Positions 25,610 through 34,681 of a stretch of 64,000 nt of DNA are shown here, in pieces. The position numbers were made by a program, and so were the translations under genes. The notes beneath the pieces are model-generated. The model saw only the letters and a program-made list of their open reading frames with translations, did no database searches and was not told where the DNA came from. How positions within the stretch are numbered: position 1 is the first letter of the stretch; every line of letters starts with the position of its first letter. This DNA comes from Rubrivivax sp. (GTDB taxonomy: Bacteria; Pseudomonadota; Gammaproteobacteria; Burkholderiales; Burkholderiaceae_C): NCBI GenBank assembly GCA_027491255.1, contig JAIXWM010000054.1:1-64000 (forward strand). The letters run 5' to 3'.

Positions 25610-26401
25610 ATGAACACCCCCGACGCCGCCACCTGGATCGCCGACACCCTGGAACACCGCGCACCGCACACCGGCGCGATGCCGCCCGCCCTGCGCCCGC
25701 AAGACCTGCCCGCCGGCTACGCGCTGCAGGATCGCGTGAGCGCGCTGCTGACCGCGCGCGGCCGCGGCGCGACGATAGGCTGGAAGGTCGGCAGCACCAC
25801 GCCGGCAATGCAGCGGCTGCTGGGCGTGCCGCAGCCTGTGGCAGGCCGCATGTTCGAGTCCAGCCGCATCGCCGCTGGCGCGGTGGTCGACTTCGGCCGC
25901 TACCGCCGGCCGGCGGTGGAGTGCGAGATCGCGGTGCGCCTGGCCCGGCCGCTGGACGCCCGCGAAGGCACGCCGTCGCTCGCCGACGTGGCGGCGGCGG
26001 TCGACAGCGTGCACCCGGCCATCGAGTTGGTGGACGACCGCTATGGCGACTTCGCCGCTGCCGGGGCGGCGCTGATGGCGAGCGACCAGTTCTTCCACGC
26101 CGGGCTGGTGCTGGGCGCGGCCGTGCCGCACTGGCGCAGCCTGGATCTGGCCGCGCTGCGCGGCGCCACCTGGGTGGACGGGCGCGAGGCCCTGGTGGGC
26201 ACCGGCGCCGACGTGCTGGGCCACCCGCTGAATTCGGTCGCCTGGCTGGCCGGGCATCTGGCCGCGCGCGGGCAGCGCCTGGAGGCCGGCGAGATCGTCT
26301 CCACCGGCAGCCTGCCCCTGCCCTGCTGGGCCCAGCCCGGCCAGCACATCGAGATCCGGATCGAGTCGCTAGGCAACGTCGGGCTGCGCTTCTCGGGGTG
26401 A
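25610..26401 (+). CDS. 2-keto-4-pentenoate hydratase / fumarylacetoacetate hydrolase family protein
   Basis: 263 residues from ATG 25610. The family hydrates 2-hydroxypenta-2,4-dienoate or decarboxylates the related oxo-acids in aromatic catabolism. Visible are GATIGWKVGSTTPAMQRLLG, the metal-site acid residues in VECEIAVRLARPL and the AIELVDDRYGDF block, and the C-terminal VSTGSLPLPCWAQPG close to the usual TGT/S-x-P motif. No other ring-cleavage pathway genes are nearby, so the substrate is uncertain. A truncated, frameshifted relative lies at 21734-22142. Confidence 0.85.
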   Translation: MNTPDAATWIADTLEHRAPHTGAMPPALRPQDLPAGYALQDRVSALLTARGRGATIGWKVGSTTPAMQRLLGVPQPVAGRMFESSRIAAGAVVDFGRYRRPAVECEIAVRLARPLDAREGTPSLADVAAAVDSVHPAIELVDDRYGDFAAAGAALMASDQFFHAGLVLGAAVPHWRSLDLAALRGATWVDGREALVGTGADVLGHPLNSVAWLAGHLAARGQRLEAGEIVSTGSLPLPCWAQPGQHIEIRIESLGNVGLRFSG

Positions 26402-26586
26402 GGGGCTGGCATCGGCCTGCGCGTCAGCCCGCCGGGCCGGCTCGGCCTGCGGCCTCGCAAGGCCATGCAGAGCATGCACAATCCCCTCGCTTCGCTTCCC
26501 CGTGCGACCACCGGGCCGCAGACCCGGCGCCCTGGAAACCTTGCTGTCTGCAAGAACATCCCCGGTGCCTGGGAGACCTCCTCGCC

Positions 26587-27213
26587 ATGTTCGAACGCCT
26601 GCGCCGACTGATGCCCTCGCACGAGAGCGTGGCCAGCAACCGCTGGCTGCGGTGGCTCGGGCCTTCGGTGCTGCACCCGCGGCTGTTCCACCTGAGCCGG
26701 CGCGGCGTGGCCACCGGCGCGGCCATCGGCGTCTTCTTCGCCTTCATCACGCCGATCGCGCAGATCCCGCTGTCGGCCGCGGCCTGCGTGGTGCTGCGCG
26801 CCAACGTGCCGGTGTCCATCGTTGCCACGCTCGTCAACACGCCACCCACCTTCGGGCCCGTGTACTACGCGGCCTGGAAGGTGGGCAGTTGGGTGCTGGT
26901 CGAGCCTGCGGATGCCGAAAACGCACCGCAGATGCTGGCGCGCGCGGCGCCCGAGGCGGCGTCGGCGCCGGCCGTGCCTGCCTCTGCCGCCGAATCCCGG
27001 GCCCCGCAGGCCGGCGCCGGTGGCGGGGAGGCCGATGTTTCCTGGTGGGCGCGCACCATGCAGGGGGTGCAGTCCATAGGCAAGCCGCTGCTGGTGGGCA
27101 CGCTGATCTTCTCATTCGGCTTCTCCACGCTGGCCTGGGTGCTGTGCAACACCGTGTGGCACTGGCGCGTGCGGCGCAAGCGGCGCCGGCGGCTGGCGGC
27201 GGCTCGGGCCTGA
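26587..27213 (+). CDS. DUF2062 membrane protein
   Basis: 208 residues from ATG 26587. Typical of DUF2062: an N-terminal basic segment, then GVATGAAIGVFFAFITPIAQ and LSAAACVVLRANVPVSIVAT, then the NTPPTFGPVYYAAWKVGSWV block that is strongly conserved. A Pro/Ala linker (about 115-150) precedes a second membrane helix pair near the end (PLLVGTLIFSFGFSTLAWVL) and a very basic tail (RRKRRRRLAAARA). It is an inner-membrane protein of unknown function. Confidence 0.85.
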   Translation: MFERLRRLMPSHESVASNRWLRWLGPSVLHPRLFHLSRRGVATGAAIGVFFAFITPIAQIPLSAAACVVLRANVPVSIVATLVNTPPTFGPVYYAAWKVGSWVLVEPADAENAPQMLARAAPEAASAPAVPASAAESRAPQAGAGGGEADVSWWARTMQGVQSIGKPLLVGTLIFSFGFSTLAWVLCNTVWHWRVRRKRRRRLAAARA

Positions 27214-27232
27214 GACCTGCCGCCCGCGCCGC

Positions 27233-28054
27233 TCAGCCGGCCAGCATCCTGACCTCGCGCTGCGGGAAGGGGATCACGATGCCACCGGCGCGGAAGCGCT
27301 CGACGATGGCGCGGTTGACTTCTCCCTGGGCCACCTCGTAGTCGGGCACGCGCACCCAGGGCTTGACGGCGATGTCGATGGACGATTCACCCAGCAGCCG
27401 CACGGCCACCAGCGGCCGAGGGTCGTGCAGCACACGCGGGTTGGCGCGCAGGATCTCGTCGATCTCTGCCACGGCACGGTTCAGGTCGGTGTCGTAGGCC
27501 ACGCCCACCGTCACCTCGATCTGGCGCACCAGCCCATGGTTGTGCAGGATCTCGCCGACGACCTTGCGGTTCGGGATCACCACCCGCGACCGGTCAGGGT
27601 GGCCGAGCGTGGTGCTGAACAGCGTGATCTGCAGCACCTCGCCCTCCTCGCCGAGCAGGCTGATGTACTCGCCCACGCGGAAGGGCTTGGTGAAGATCAC
27701 CGTCAAGCCCGCGACGACATTGCTCAGCACCCCCTGCGTGGCCAGCGCCACGCCGGCGCCCAGCACCCCCAGCCCGGCGATCAGCGGCAAGAGCTGGACG
27801 CCCAGGTTCTGCAGCGCGAGGATGCCGAACAGCAGCAGTACCAGCACCCTGGCCACCCGTACCAGAAGCAGGCGCACCGGAGGCTCGAGCTCGATGCGGG
27901 CCAGCCCGCGCCCGAACACCCGGCCCACCCAACGCCCCGCAAAGTAGCCCGCCGCCAGGATCAGCACCGCGACGACCAGCCGCGGCCCGAAATTCATGCC
28001 CAGGTCGATGGCCGTGCGCTTGATCTGATCGATGCTGGCGAGGTTGGCTTCCAT
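27233..28054 (-). CDS. MscS-type mechanosensitive ion channel
   Basis: 273 residues from an ATG at 28054; longer starts read into upstream non-coding DNA. Small-conductance mechanosensitive channel that releases solutes on osmotic downshock. Three membrane helices are seen: LVVAVLILAAGYFAGRWVG, LVLLLFGILALQNLGVQLLP, and pore helix GLGVLGAGVALATQGVLSNV followed by GLTVIFTKPFRVGEYI. The beta domain has VVIPNRKVVGEILHN, which is typical. Length is close to E. coli MscS (286). It ends convergently with the DUF2062 gene, 19 bases apart. Confidence 0.93.
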   Translation of the reverse strand: MEANLASIDQIKRTAIDLGMNFGPRLVVAVLILAAGYFAGRWVGRVFGRGLARIELEPPVRLLLVRVARVLVLLLFGILALQNLGVQLLPLIAGLGVLGAGVALATQGVLSNVVAGLTVIFTKPFRVGEYISLLGEEGEVLQITLFSTTLGHPDRSRVVIPNRKVVGEILHNHGLVRQIEVTVGVAYDTDLNRAVAEIDEILRANPRVLHDPRPLVAVRLLGESSIDIAVKPWVRVPDYEVAQGEVNRAIVERFRAGGIVIPFPQREVRMLAG

Positions 28055-28194
28055 GGTGCTCCACCCGGGTGCTGGGGCGGCCTGCAGGCGCGCGCCGCGT
28101 CGGCGGATCATAGGGAATCCGAGCGCGGGCCTGAACTGCGGCGCCTGCGCTTCGATGCTTTGCGCGTGTTCACAAGACTGCCCGCAGTCGATAA

Positions 28195-28210
28195 GATGTA
28201 CACGTACATC
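28195..28210. promoter_or_regulatory. palindromic operator candidate for vapBC
   Basis: GATGTAC-AC-GTACATC is a perfect 7 bp inverted repeat with a 2 bp centre, 27 bases upstream of the vapB start. VapB/VapC complexes bind such palindromes to repress their own promoter, so this is the likely autoregulatory site. Confidence 0.65.
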
Positions 28211-28236
28211 CAGCCAGCTGCAACGAGCGATCAACC

Positions 28237-28473
28237 ATGACCAGCACGAAACTCTTCCGTAATGGCAACTCCCAGGCCGTGCGCATACCAGCTGAGCTGG
28301 CCTACAGCAGCTACGACATCGATCTGGTGATCGAGCGCCGTGGAGACGTGTTGCTCATTCGGCCGGCGCGCCGCCGCATGGGCGACGTGCTGGGCAAGCT
28401 GGCCCGGTTCTCCCCCGATTTCATGAGCCAGGGCCGCGGGATCAACGCCGAGGGCGAGCGTGAGGCGCTATGA
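28237..28473 (+). CDS. vapB: VapB-type antitoxin (AbrB/SpoVT fold)
   Basis: 78 residues. It has the SpoVT/AbrB swapped-hairpin pattern TKLFRNGNSQAVRIPAELAY, then DIDLVIERRGDVLLIRPA, which binds DNA. The C-terminal tail (FSPDFMSQGRGINAEGEREA) would wrap the toxin. ATG 28237 starts 26 bases after the palindrome. It overlaps the toxin start by ATGA (28470-28473), so the two are translationally coupled. Confidence 0.92.
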   Translation: MTSTKLFRNGNSQAVRIPAELAYSSYDIDLVIERRGDVLLIRPARRRMGDVLGKLARFSPDFMSQGRGINAEGEREAL

Positions 28474-28880
28474 ATGCCAGGTACATGCTCGACACCAACA
28501 TCTGCATCTACTTGATGAAGCACCAGCCACCGCAGGTTCGGGCGCGGTTCGCCGAATGCTTCGTGGGCGATGTGGTGATCTCTGCCATCACGCTGGCGGA
28601 ACTCGAGTTCGGGGTTGCCTGCTCGGGCCCGTCCATGGCGCGCAATCAGGCTGCCCTGGAAAGCCTTCTGGACGACATCATGGTGGCGCCCTTCGAGGCC
28701 GGCGCCGCGCGCGCCTACGGGCCTTCGCGCGCTGCTCACCGGGAGCGCCAGCGCGATGCGCTGGACAAGCTCATCGCCTCCCACGCCCTGTCGATGGGCG
28801 TGACGCTGGTGACGAACCACGAGGCTGACTTTCGCGGCTACGACGGCCTGATCGTCGAGAACTGGGTCAACGGGCACTGA
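28470..28880 (+). CDS. vapC: VapC toxin (PIN-domain ribonuclease)
   Basis: 136 residues. PIN-domain endoribonuclease; VapC proteins of this class cleave tRNA or rRNA. The acidic residues are present: Asp8 in YMLDTNICIYLM, Glu in ITLAELEFGV, Asp in RDALDKLIASHALS, and the C-terminal NHEADFRGYDGLIVENW block (usually TNNxxEF). Ends 136 bases before the tRNA gene 3' end. Complete length and an intact frame suggest a working toxin. Confidence 0.92.
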   Translation: MNARYMLDTNICIYLMKHQPPQVRARFAECFVGDVVISAITLAELEFGVACSGPSMARNQAALESLLDDIMVAPFEAGAARAYGPSRAAHRERQRDALDKLIASHALSMGVTLVTNHEADFRGYDGLIVENWVNGH

Positions 28881-28981
28881 ACTGCGCTTGCGGGCTCACG
28901 GCAGACCGGACGACCAAGCTCCCCATCGATAGAGGAAACAATCCGAGCAGGATGAGGCATGGCGTTGCCCACAAACGCCAA

Positions 28982-28999
28982 CGCCACCCGAAGGTGGCG
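28982..28999 (-). terminator. hairpin downstream of tRNA-Val
   Basis: GCCACC-TTCG-GGTGGC on the minus strand: a 6-7 bp GC stem with a UUCG loop, 18 bases after the tRNA 3' end. A short T-rich run (GTTTGT) follows rather than a pure T-tract. Likely terminator or processing stop for the tRNA transcript. Confidence 0.55.
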
Positions 29000-29016
29000 C
29001 AAGTCGTTGGTAGTTT

Positions 29017-29091
29017 TGGTGGGCGGTGCAGGGTTCGAACCTGCGACCCCTGCCGTGTGAAGGCAGTGCTCTACCGCTGAGCTAACCGCCC
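29017..29091 (-). tRNA. tRNA-Val (CAC)
   Basis: 75 bases including an encoded CCA end. The acceptor stem GGGCGGT pairs with ACCGCCC, with discriminator A. The D-arm has AGCTCAGCGGTAGAGC, the anticodon stem CTGCC/GGCAG encloses TTCACAC so the anticodon is CAC (codon GTG), and the T-arm is GCAGGTTCGAACCCTGC. All four stems fold. Confidence 0.95.
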
Positions 29092-29183
29092 GGGCCAATG
29101 TCCCGGAAAGCTCATCATTATGCCACCACCGCGGGCCTGCGACACAATCCCCGCGAGTTCAAACAAGCATCTGGGAGGCAACG

Positions 29184-29942
29184 ATGGATCTGGGGCTGGG
29201 TGGGCAGCGCGTGGCTGTGTTCGGCATGGCCAGCGGTATCGGGCGTGCAATCGCCGAGGGCTTCGTGGCGGAAGGCTGTGTGGTGCAGGGCTTCGACCGC
29301 ATCGCACACCCCTCGATCGACACCACCGTCGGCGACGTGACGTCCACGGCGCAGGTGGCGGCCTTCGCCGCCGGCTTCGACCGGGTCGATCACGTCATCT
29401 ACTGCGTCGGCGTCGGCTCGGGCAAGTTCGGCTTTCCGTTCTGGAACCTCGAGCCCGAAGACTGGCCCCGGGTGCTGGACGTCAACCTCACCGGCGCGGT
29501 GCGCGCGGCACACGCCTTCGCGCCAAAGCTGATCGCGCGCGGCGCGGGCAGCATGCTGTTCCTGGTGTCGGTGGCCGGGCAGATGGGCTCGCAGACCGAC
29601 CCGCCCTACAGCGCGGCCAAGGCGGGGCTGATCAACTTCGTCCACTGCGCCGCCAAGGACCTGGGCCCGCACGGCATCCGCGTGAACGCGCTGGCGCCGG
29701 GCATGGTGAAGACCGACCTGAACCGTGCCGTGTGGGCCGCGGGCCAGCAGCGTCTGGACCCGGCTCAGCGGCAGGACTACGACACCTGGGCCGACGAGAA
29801 GATCCGCAAGGTCTCGCACCTGGGCCGTTGGCAGACGCCGCTGGAATACGCGACGATGGCCTGCTACCTGGCCAGCGACCACGCGCGCAACATCACCGGG
29901 CAGACGCTGAACATCGACGGCGGGCAGGTGATGCATGCCTGA
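29184..29942 (+). CDS. short-chain dehydrogenase/reductase
   Basis: 252 residues from ATG 29184, with GGGAGG seven bases upstream. Classical SDR: NAD(P)-binding AVFGMASGIGRAIAEGF (Gly pattern GxxSGIG), DHVIYCVGVGSG in the place of NNAG, catalytic Ser in LVSVAG, and Tyr/Lys in YSAAKAGLINFVH. The C-terminal NITGQTLNIDGGQVMHA is usual for fatty-acyl or sugar SDRs. An acidic residue after strand 2 (GFDRIAHP) suggests NAD rather than NADP. The substrate cannot be assigned; no operon partner is adjacent. Confidence 0.88.
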   Translation: MDLGLGGQRVAVFGMASGIGRAIAEGFVAEGCVVQGFDRIAHPSIDTTVGDVTSTAQVAAFAAGFDRVDHVIYCVGVGSGKFGFPFWNLEPEDWPRVLDVNLTGAVRAAHAFAPKLIARGAGSMLFLVSVAGQMGSQTDPPYSAAKAGLINFVHCAAKDLGPHGIRVNALAPGMVKTDLNRAVWAAGQQRLDPAQRQDYDTWADEKIRKVSHLGRWQTPLEYATMACYLASDHARNITGQTLNIDGGQVMHA

Positions 29943-30008
29943 GGCGCCGGCGCCACCCGCCGACAGGCTCAGCCCGGGCGGCCTGAGATCATTGCGCGCG
30001 GGCCCGGG

Positions 30009-30722
30009 TCAGGCAGCGTTGGCCAGGACCCGCCACACCGTCTTGCCACCGCTGGCCTTGTCCAGGTCCTGCAGCCAGGCTTCGTGCGCAGCCAGCTCGT
30101 CGGCGCTGGGCTCGACGACGGGAAGGACGTAGCCGCTGAGGTCGGCGCGCGCGACCGCCTGGCCGCCGGGGCCTGCGCCGTCGCCAGCGTCGATGACCAG
30201 CGTGTCCTGGCCGCGCGTCATGCGCACGTAGACCTCGGCCAGCAGCCCGGCGTCCAGCAGCGCGCCGTGGAAGCTTCGGTGGCTGTTGTCCACCTCCAGC
30301 CGGCGGCACAGCGCGTCCAGCGAGTTGCTCTTGCCCGGGAACTGGTTGCGCGCCATCGCCAGCGAATCGGTCACCCGCGCGACCAACCGGGCCAGCGGCG
30401 GGTGCCCCAGGCGCTGGAACTCGGCGTTCAGGAAGCCGGTGTCGAAGGGGGCGTTGTGGATCACCACCTCGGCATCACGCAGGAAGTCCAGCAATTCGGC
30501 CACGTGCTCGCCGAACAGCGGCTTGTCGGCAAGGAACTCGTCGGTCAGCCCGTGCACGCGCGCTGCGTCGGGGTGCACCGGGCGCTCGGGGTTGAAGTGG
30601 CGGTGCAGGTGGCGGCCGGTCAGCCGCCGGCCCAGCATCTCGATGCAGCCGATCTCGACGATGCGGTCGCCCGCGGCGGCGTCCAGGCCGGTGGTTTCGG
30701 TGTCGAGGAAGACGATGCGCAC
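30009..30722 (-). CDS. dnaQ: DNA polymerase III epsilon subunit (3'-5' proofreading exonuclease)
   Basis: 237 residues, normal length. DnaQ-family exonuclease motifs: Exo[21 protein letters not shown] (Asp and Glu), Exo[18 protein letters not shown], and ExoIII-epsilon [20 protein letters not shown] with His and Asp. The C-terminal ~60 residues bind the polymerase alpha subunit in E. coli. It edits replication errors as part of the replisome. It lies 55 bases after lgt on the same strand. Confidence 0.95.
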   Translation of the reverse strand: MRIVFLDTETTGLDAAAGDRIVEIGCIEMLGRRLTGRHLHRHFNPERPVHPDAARVHGLTDEFLADKPLFGEHVAELLDFLRDAEVVIHNAPFDTGFLNAEFQRLGHPPLARLVARVTDSLAMARNQFPGKSNSLDALCRRLEVDNSHRSFHGALLDAGLLAEVYVRMTRGQDTLVIDAGDGAGPGGQAVARADLSGYVLPVVEPSADELAAHEAWLQDLDKASGGKTVWRVLANAA

Positions 30723-30777
30723 GAGGGAACGCTCCGCAGGGTTGGGGGCCGGGGTGACGGCGGGCCGGGGCAGGCCG

Positions 30778-31566
30778 TCAGCGGGCCGGCCGAGCCATCA
30801 GCCAGACGCCGGCCGCCACCATCGGCAGGCACAGCCACTGGCCCATGCTCAGCCCCAGCGCCAACAGGCCCAGGAAGGAATCAGGCTCGCGGAAGTACTC
30901 GGCCACGAAGCGCAGCACGCCGTAGCCCACCAGGAAGGCCCCCGAAACCTGACCCAGCGCACGCGGCTTGCGCGCATACCACCACAGCAAGGCGAACAGC
31001 AGCAGCCCTTCCAGTGCCACCTGGTACAGCTGCGAGGGGTGGCGCGCCAGGGCGCTGCCCGACTGCGGAAAGACCATCGCCCAGGGCAAGGACGGATCGG
31101 CCGCGCGGCCCCAGAGTTCGCCGTTGATGAAGTTGCCCACGCGCCCGCTGGCCAGCCCCACCGGCACGCAGGGCGCGATCAGATCGGTCACCTGCCAGAA
31201 CGGTCGCCCGCGAGCGCGCGCGTACAGCGCCATCGCCGCAACGACCCCCAGCAGCCCGCCGTGGAAGGACATGCCGCCCTTCCACACCATCAGGATCTCG
31301 AGCGGGTTGTGCAGGTAGTGGCCGCCCTTGTAGAACAGCGCGTAGCCCAGACGCCCGCCGACGATCACGCCGAGCACGCCCCAGAACAGCAGGTCTTCGA
31401 CGTCACGGCGGCTCCAGCCCGCGCCGGCATAGGGCGCCTGCCGCACACGCAGCGAGGCCAGCATGTAGAACAACCCGAAGGCCACCAGATAGGTCAGCCC
31501 GTACCAGTGCACCTGCACCGGGCCGAGCGACAGCGCCACGGGGTCGAACTGGGGGTGCACGAGCAT
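30778..31566 (-). CDS. lgt: prolipoprotein diacylglyceryl transferase
   Basis: 262 residues from ATG 31566 ([20 protein letters not shown]). Inner-membrane enzyme that adds diacylglycerol to the lipobox Cys of prolipoproteins, the first step of lipoprotein maturation. Lgt hallmarks: [14 protein letters not shown] near the start, [10 protein letters not shown], and the signature [20 protein letters not shown]. Seven membrane segments can be traced. Divergent from ilvD with 135 bases between the starts. Confidence 0.96.
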   Translation of the reverse strand: MLVHPQFDPVALSLGPVQVHWYGLTYLVAFGLFYMLASLRVRQAPYAGAGWSRRDVEDLLFWGVLGVIVGGRLGYALFYKGGHYLHNPLEILMVWKGGMSFHGGLLGVVAAMALYARARGRPFWQVTDLIAPCVPVGLASGRVGNFINGELWGRAADPSLPWAMVFPQSGSALARHPSQLYQVALEGLLLFALLWWYARKPRALGQVSGAFLVGYGVLRFVAEYFREPDSFLGLLALGLSMGQWLCLPMVAAGVWLMARPAR

Positions 31567-31701
31567 CGGCGGCGGTCCTGTTCCTTCGGCGTCATTGTCC
31601 ACCGCCCGAACCCGGCTTCCACGCCGCCGGCTCGGTCAGCGGCTACAGTGCCGGGTTTTCCTTCCCGGCTTGATTCATCCCACTTCCCGGAGACCGACCC
31701 G

Positions 31702-33381
31702 ATGGCCTACAACCGCCGCTCGAAGAACATCACCGAAGGCGTGGCGCGCGCGCCCAACCGCTCCATGTACTACGGCATGGGCTACACCGAGGGCGACTTC
31801 GGCAAGCCGATGATCGGCGTGGCCAACGGCCACTCGACGATCACGCCGTGCAACTCGGGGCTGCAGCGCCTGGCGGATGCGGCCGTGGACGGCCTGAAGG
31901 CCGCCGGGGCGAACCCGCAGGTCTTCGGCGTGCCCACCATCAGCGACGGCATGTCGATGGGTACCGAGGGCATGAAATACAGCCTGGCCTCGCGCGAGGT
32001 GATCGCCGACTGCGTCGAGACCTGCGTGGGCGGCCAGTGGATGGACGGCGTGGTCGTCATCGGCGGCTGCGACAAGAACATGCCCGGCGGGATGATGGGC
32101 ATGCTGCGCGCCAACGTGCCGGCCATCTACGTCTACGGCGGCACCATCCTGCCTGGCAAGTACAAGGGCCAGGACCTGAACATCGTCAGCGTCTTCGAGG
32201 CCGTGGGCCAGTTCAGCGCCGGCAAGATGAGCGAAGAGGACTTCTGCCAGATCGAGCGCCGCGCCATCCCCGGCAGCGGCTCCTGCGGCGGCATGTACAC
32301 CGCCAACACGATGTCCTCGTCGTTCGAGGCCCTGGGCATGAGCCTGCCCTTCTCGTCGACGATGGCCAACGTCGAGGATCCGATCGTCGCCTACACCGCC
32401 GAGGCCGCGCGCGTGCTGGTCGAAGCCGTCAAGGCCGACCTGAAGCCGCGCGACATCGTCACGCGCAAGTCGATCGAGAACGCGGTCGCCGTGATCATGG
32501 CCACCGGCGGCTCCACCAACGCCGTGCTGCACTTCCTGGCCATCGCGCACGCTGCCGGGGTGGAATGGACGATCGACGACTTCGAGCGCGTGCGCCGCAA
32601 GGTGCCGGTGATCTGCGACCTCAAGCCCAGCGGGCGCTACATGGCCATCGATCTGCACCGTGCCGGCGGCATCCCGCAGGTGATGAAGGTGCTGCTGGAC
32701 GCCGGCCTTCTGCACGGCGACTGCATCACGATCACCGGCAAGACCGTGGCCGAGAACCTGGCCGACGTGCCGGCGCAGCCGCGCGCCGACCAGGATGTGA
32801 TCCGTCCGATCAGCAACCCGATGTACGAGCAGGGGCACCTCGCCATCCTGAAGGGCAACCTCTCGCCCGAGGGCTGCGTGGCCAAGATCACGGGCCTGAA
32901 GAACCCGGTCATCACCGGCCCGGCGCGCGTGTTCGACGACGAGCAGTCGGCGCTGGCGGCCATCATGGCCGGCAAGATCAAGGCCGGCGACGTGATGGTG
33001 CTGCGCTACCTGGGACCCAAGGGCGGCCCGGGCATGCCCGAGATGCTGGCGCCCACCGGCGCGCTGATCGGCCAGGGGCTGGGCGAGAGCGTGGGCCTGA
33101 TCACCGACGGCCGCTTCTCCGGCGGCACCTGGGGCATGGTCGTGGGCCACGTGGCGCCGGAAGCCTACGCAGGCGGTTTGATCGCGCTCGTCCAGGAGGG
33201 GGACACGATCACGATCGACGCGCACCAGCTCCTGCTGCAACTGAACGTGCCCGACGCCGAGATCGCCGCCCGCCGCGCCGCCTGGAAGCAACCCGCGCCG
33301 CGCTACACCCGCGGCGTGCTGGCGAAGTTCGCACGCAACGCGGCCACCGCCAGCCGCGGCGCGGTGCTCGACGGCGATTGA
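31702..33381 (+). CDS. ilvD: dihydroxy-acid dehydratase
   Basis: 559 residues from ATG 31702, preceded by CCGGAGAC. Dehydrates 2,3-dihydroxy-isovalerate and -methylvalerate in valine and isoleucine synthesis; Fe-S dependent. Cluster cysteines appear in TPCNSGLQ (Cys50), [14 protein letters not shown] and [20 protein letters not shown], and the C-terminal [20 protein letters not shown] block carries the catalytic Ser. The gene also has long antisense and upstream open frames, which are artefacts of GC-rich coding. A paralogous sugar-acid dehydratase is at 56269. Confidence 0.97.
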   Translation: MAYNRRSKNITEGVARAPNRSMYYGMGYTEGDFGKPMIGVANGHSTITPCNSGLQRLADAAVDGLKAAGANPQVFGVPTISDGMSMGTEGMKYSLASREVIADCVETCVGGQWMDGVVVIGGCDKNMPGGMMGMLRANVPAIYVYGGTILPGKYKGQDLNIVSVFEAVGQFSAGKMSEEDFCQIERRAIPGSGSCGGMYTANTMSSSFEALGMSLPFSSTMANVEDPIVAYTAEAARVLVEAVKADLKPRDIVTRKSIENAVAVIMATGGSTNAVLHFLAIAHAAGVEWTIDDFERVRRKVPVICDLKPSGRYMAIDLHRAGGIPQVMKVLLDAGLLHGDCITITGKTVAENLADVPAQPRADQDVIRPISNPMYEQGHLAILKGNLSPEGCVAKITGLKNPVITGPARVFDDEQSALAAIMAGKIKAGDVMVLRYLGPKGGPGMPEMLAPTGALIGQGLGESVGLITDGRFSGGTWGMVVGHVAPEAYAGGLIALVQEGDTITIDAHQLLLQLNVPDAEIAARRAAWKQPAPRYTRGVLAKFARNAATASRGAVLDGD

Positions 33382-33393
33382 GTCGGCGTCTGT

Positions 33394-33426
33394 CTGCACA
33401 CCTTGCGTTCGCGCAAGGCGGTGCAG
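33394..33426 (+). terminator. hairpin after ilvD
   Basis: CTGCAC-a-CCTTGCG, loop TTCG, CGCAAGG-cg-GTGCAG: a 13 bp stem with one small internal loop and a UUCG tetraloop, 12 bases after the ilvD stop. No T-run follows, so termination may be weak or Rho-assisted. Confidence 0.6.
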
Positions 33427-33476
33427 GCAGCCGCAGCCTACGCTGCGGGGTCCCGGACTGAACAGGACCCCGCCGC

Positions 33477-34118
33477 ATGCATCCGCCCTCGCCTTCCGAC
33501 CCAACCCGTCCGGCAGCGCCCTCGGGGGCTTCGCCTTGTGCGCCCGAGCGGGCCGAACTCAAGACGCGGCGGGAGGTCCATGAGACCCTGCTGGCCGGCG
33601 CCGCGGTCACGCTGCTGGCCTCGCCTGCCGGGCTGGCCTTGGCTGCGAGCGATGCCGACCTGGAGAAGGACGCCGCGCGCGCCCTGGGAACGCTGTACCG
33701 GCAGAACCCGACTGCTGCCGTCATCGGCAAGCAGGCCAAGGCCATCCTCGTCTTCCCGAAGATCGTCAAGGCCGGGCTCGTGTTCGGGGGCAGCTATGGC
33801 GAAGGCGTCCTGATGCAGGCCGGCCAGGTGACGGCGCACTTCAACTCCGTGTCGGCATCCTGGGGCTGGCAGGCGGGCGCGCAGACCTATTCCTATGCGC
33901 TGTTCCTGATGACCGACGGCGCCCTGAAGCACATGGAACAGGCCAAGGGCTGGGAACTCGGCGTCGGCCCGACGGTCGTCGTCGTCAACGAGGGCGTGGC
34001 GCGCAACCTGTCGACGCAGACGCTCAAGGACGACGTCTACGCCTTCTTCTCCGACCAGCAGGGCCTGATGGCGGGGGTCAGCATCGAGGGCACGAAGGTC
34101 ACGCGGCTGAAGCACTGA
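33477..34118 (+). CDS. SYLF (Ysc84-type) lipid-binding domain protein
   Basis: 213 residues from ATG 33477. Residues 30-56 (TRREVHETLLAGAAVTLLAS then PAGLALAAS) look like an export signal with two arginines, so the protein is probably periplasmic or surface-bound. The mature part is the SYLF/Ysc84 domain: QAKAILVFPKIVKAGLVFGG, GEGVLMQAGQVTAHFNSVSA, then SWGWQAGAQTYSYALFLMT and the C-terminal DVYAFFSDQQGLMAGVSIEG. Eukaryotic SYLF domains bind phosphoinositides; bacterial function is unknown. It is a free-standing gene. Confidence 0.9.
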   Translation: MHPPSPSDPTRPAAPSGASPCAPERAELKTRREVHETLLAGAAVTLLASPAGLALAASDADLEKDAARALGTLYRQNPTAAVIGKQAKAILVFPKIVKAGLVFGGSYGEGVLMQAGQVTAHFNSVSASWGWQAGAQTYSYALFLMTDGALKHMEQAKGWELGVGPTVVVVNEGVARNLSTQTLKDDVYAFFSDQQGLMAGVSIEGTKVTRLKH

Positions 34119-34150
34119 GCCTGGATTCGGATCGCAGGCCCGTCCTCGGC

Positions 34151-34681
34151 TCACCAATCCCAGAACGGGCGTCGGCAGAGGGGATCCTCGGCATAGTCGC
34201 TGGCGATGACCACCTGCCGGCGGTCGAGCTCGATGCGGAACCAGCGGCACTGCGCGTCGGCAAAGCGGTAGGACCACACTTCGGTGGGTGTCCAGCCCAT
34301 GCGTCGACGCTCGGCGGGCGGGCCCAGGGCGAAAAGGAGGTCGTCGGCGCTCAGACCGGGGCGAATTCGCGCGAACTGCTCCTCGCCGAGCGCCTGATGC
34401 CAGTGTCGGACCTGCCCTGCCCGATCCACATCGATCATCCAGGTGTGCGCCCCCATGGGGCCGCGCGCGAAGACCAGACGCGTGCCGCTGCCGTCGGGCA
34501 GCGGCAGGCGCAGCGCAGGCGGCCCCATCGCGGCGATCACCGAGGTTTGGCTCGTGCCGGGGGACAGGTCGGAAGGCGGGGCGTAGCCTGCGCAGGCCGA
34601 CAGCAGGGCGGCGAGGACCGCAAGCAGGCCAAGCGCCGGCCTGGGCACGGCTCGAGTCGCGAAACGGCGTGACGTCTTCAT
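34151..34681 (-). CDS. putative outer-membrane lipoprotein
   Basis: 176 residues from ATG 34681. The signal peptide PALGLLAVLAALLSACAGYA has a lipobox (LSAC, cleavage before Cys). The mature part resembles SmpA/BamE-like repeats: SDLSPGTSQTSVIAAMGPPA and PGLSADDLLFALGPPAERRR, each followed by W/Y-rich strands (TEVWSYRFADAQCRWF). Two such units in tandem suggest a periplasmic lipoprotein that assists envelope assembly, but the function is not known. Its start overlaps the stop of the upstream kinase gene (ATGA). Confidence 0.8.
   Translation of the reverse strand: MKTSRRFATRAVPRPALGLLAVLAALLSACAGYAPPSDLSPGTSQTSVIAAMGPPALRLPLPDGSGTRLVFARGPMGAHTWMIDVDRAGQVRHWHQALGEEQFARIRPGLSADDLLFALGPPAERRRMGWTPTEVWSYRFADAQCRWFRIELDRRQVVIASDYAEDPLCRRPFWDW

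Noticed and set aside
25477-26586. N-terminal extension of the DUF2062 gene across the hydratase gene
   Set aside because: The extension is an out-of-frame reading of the hydratase gene; the conserved DUF2062 start is at 26587.
31675-33504. 609-codon open frame antisense to ilvD
   Set aside because: Shadow of GC-rich coding: His/Val/Gly-rich translation without domains, and ilvD on the other strand is complete.
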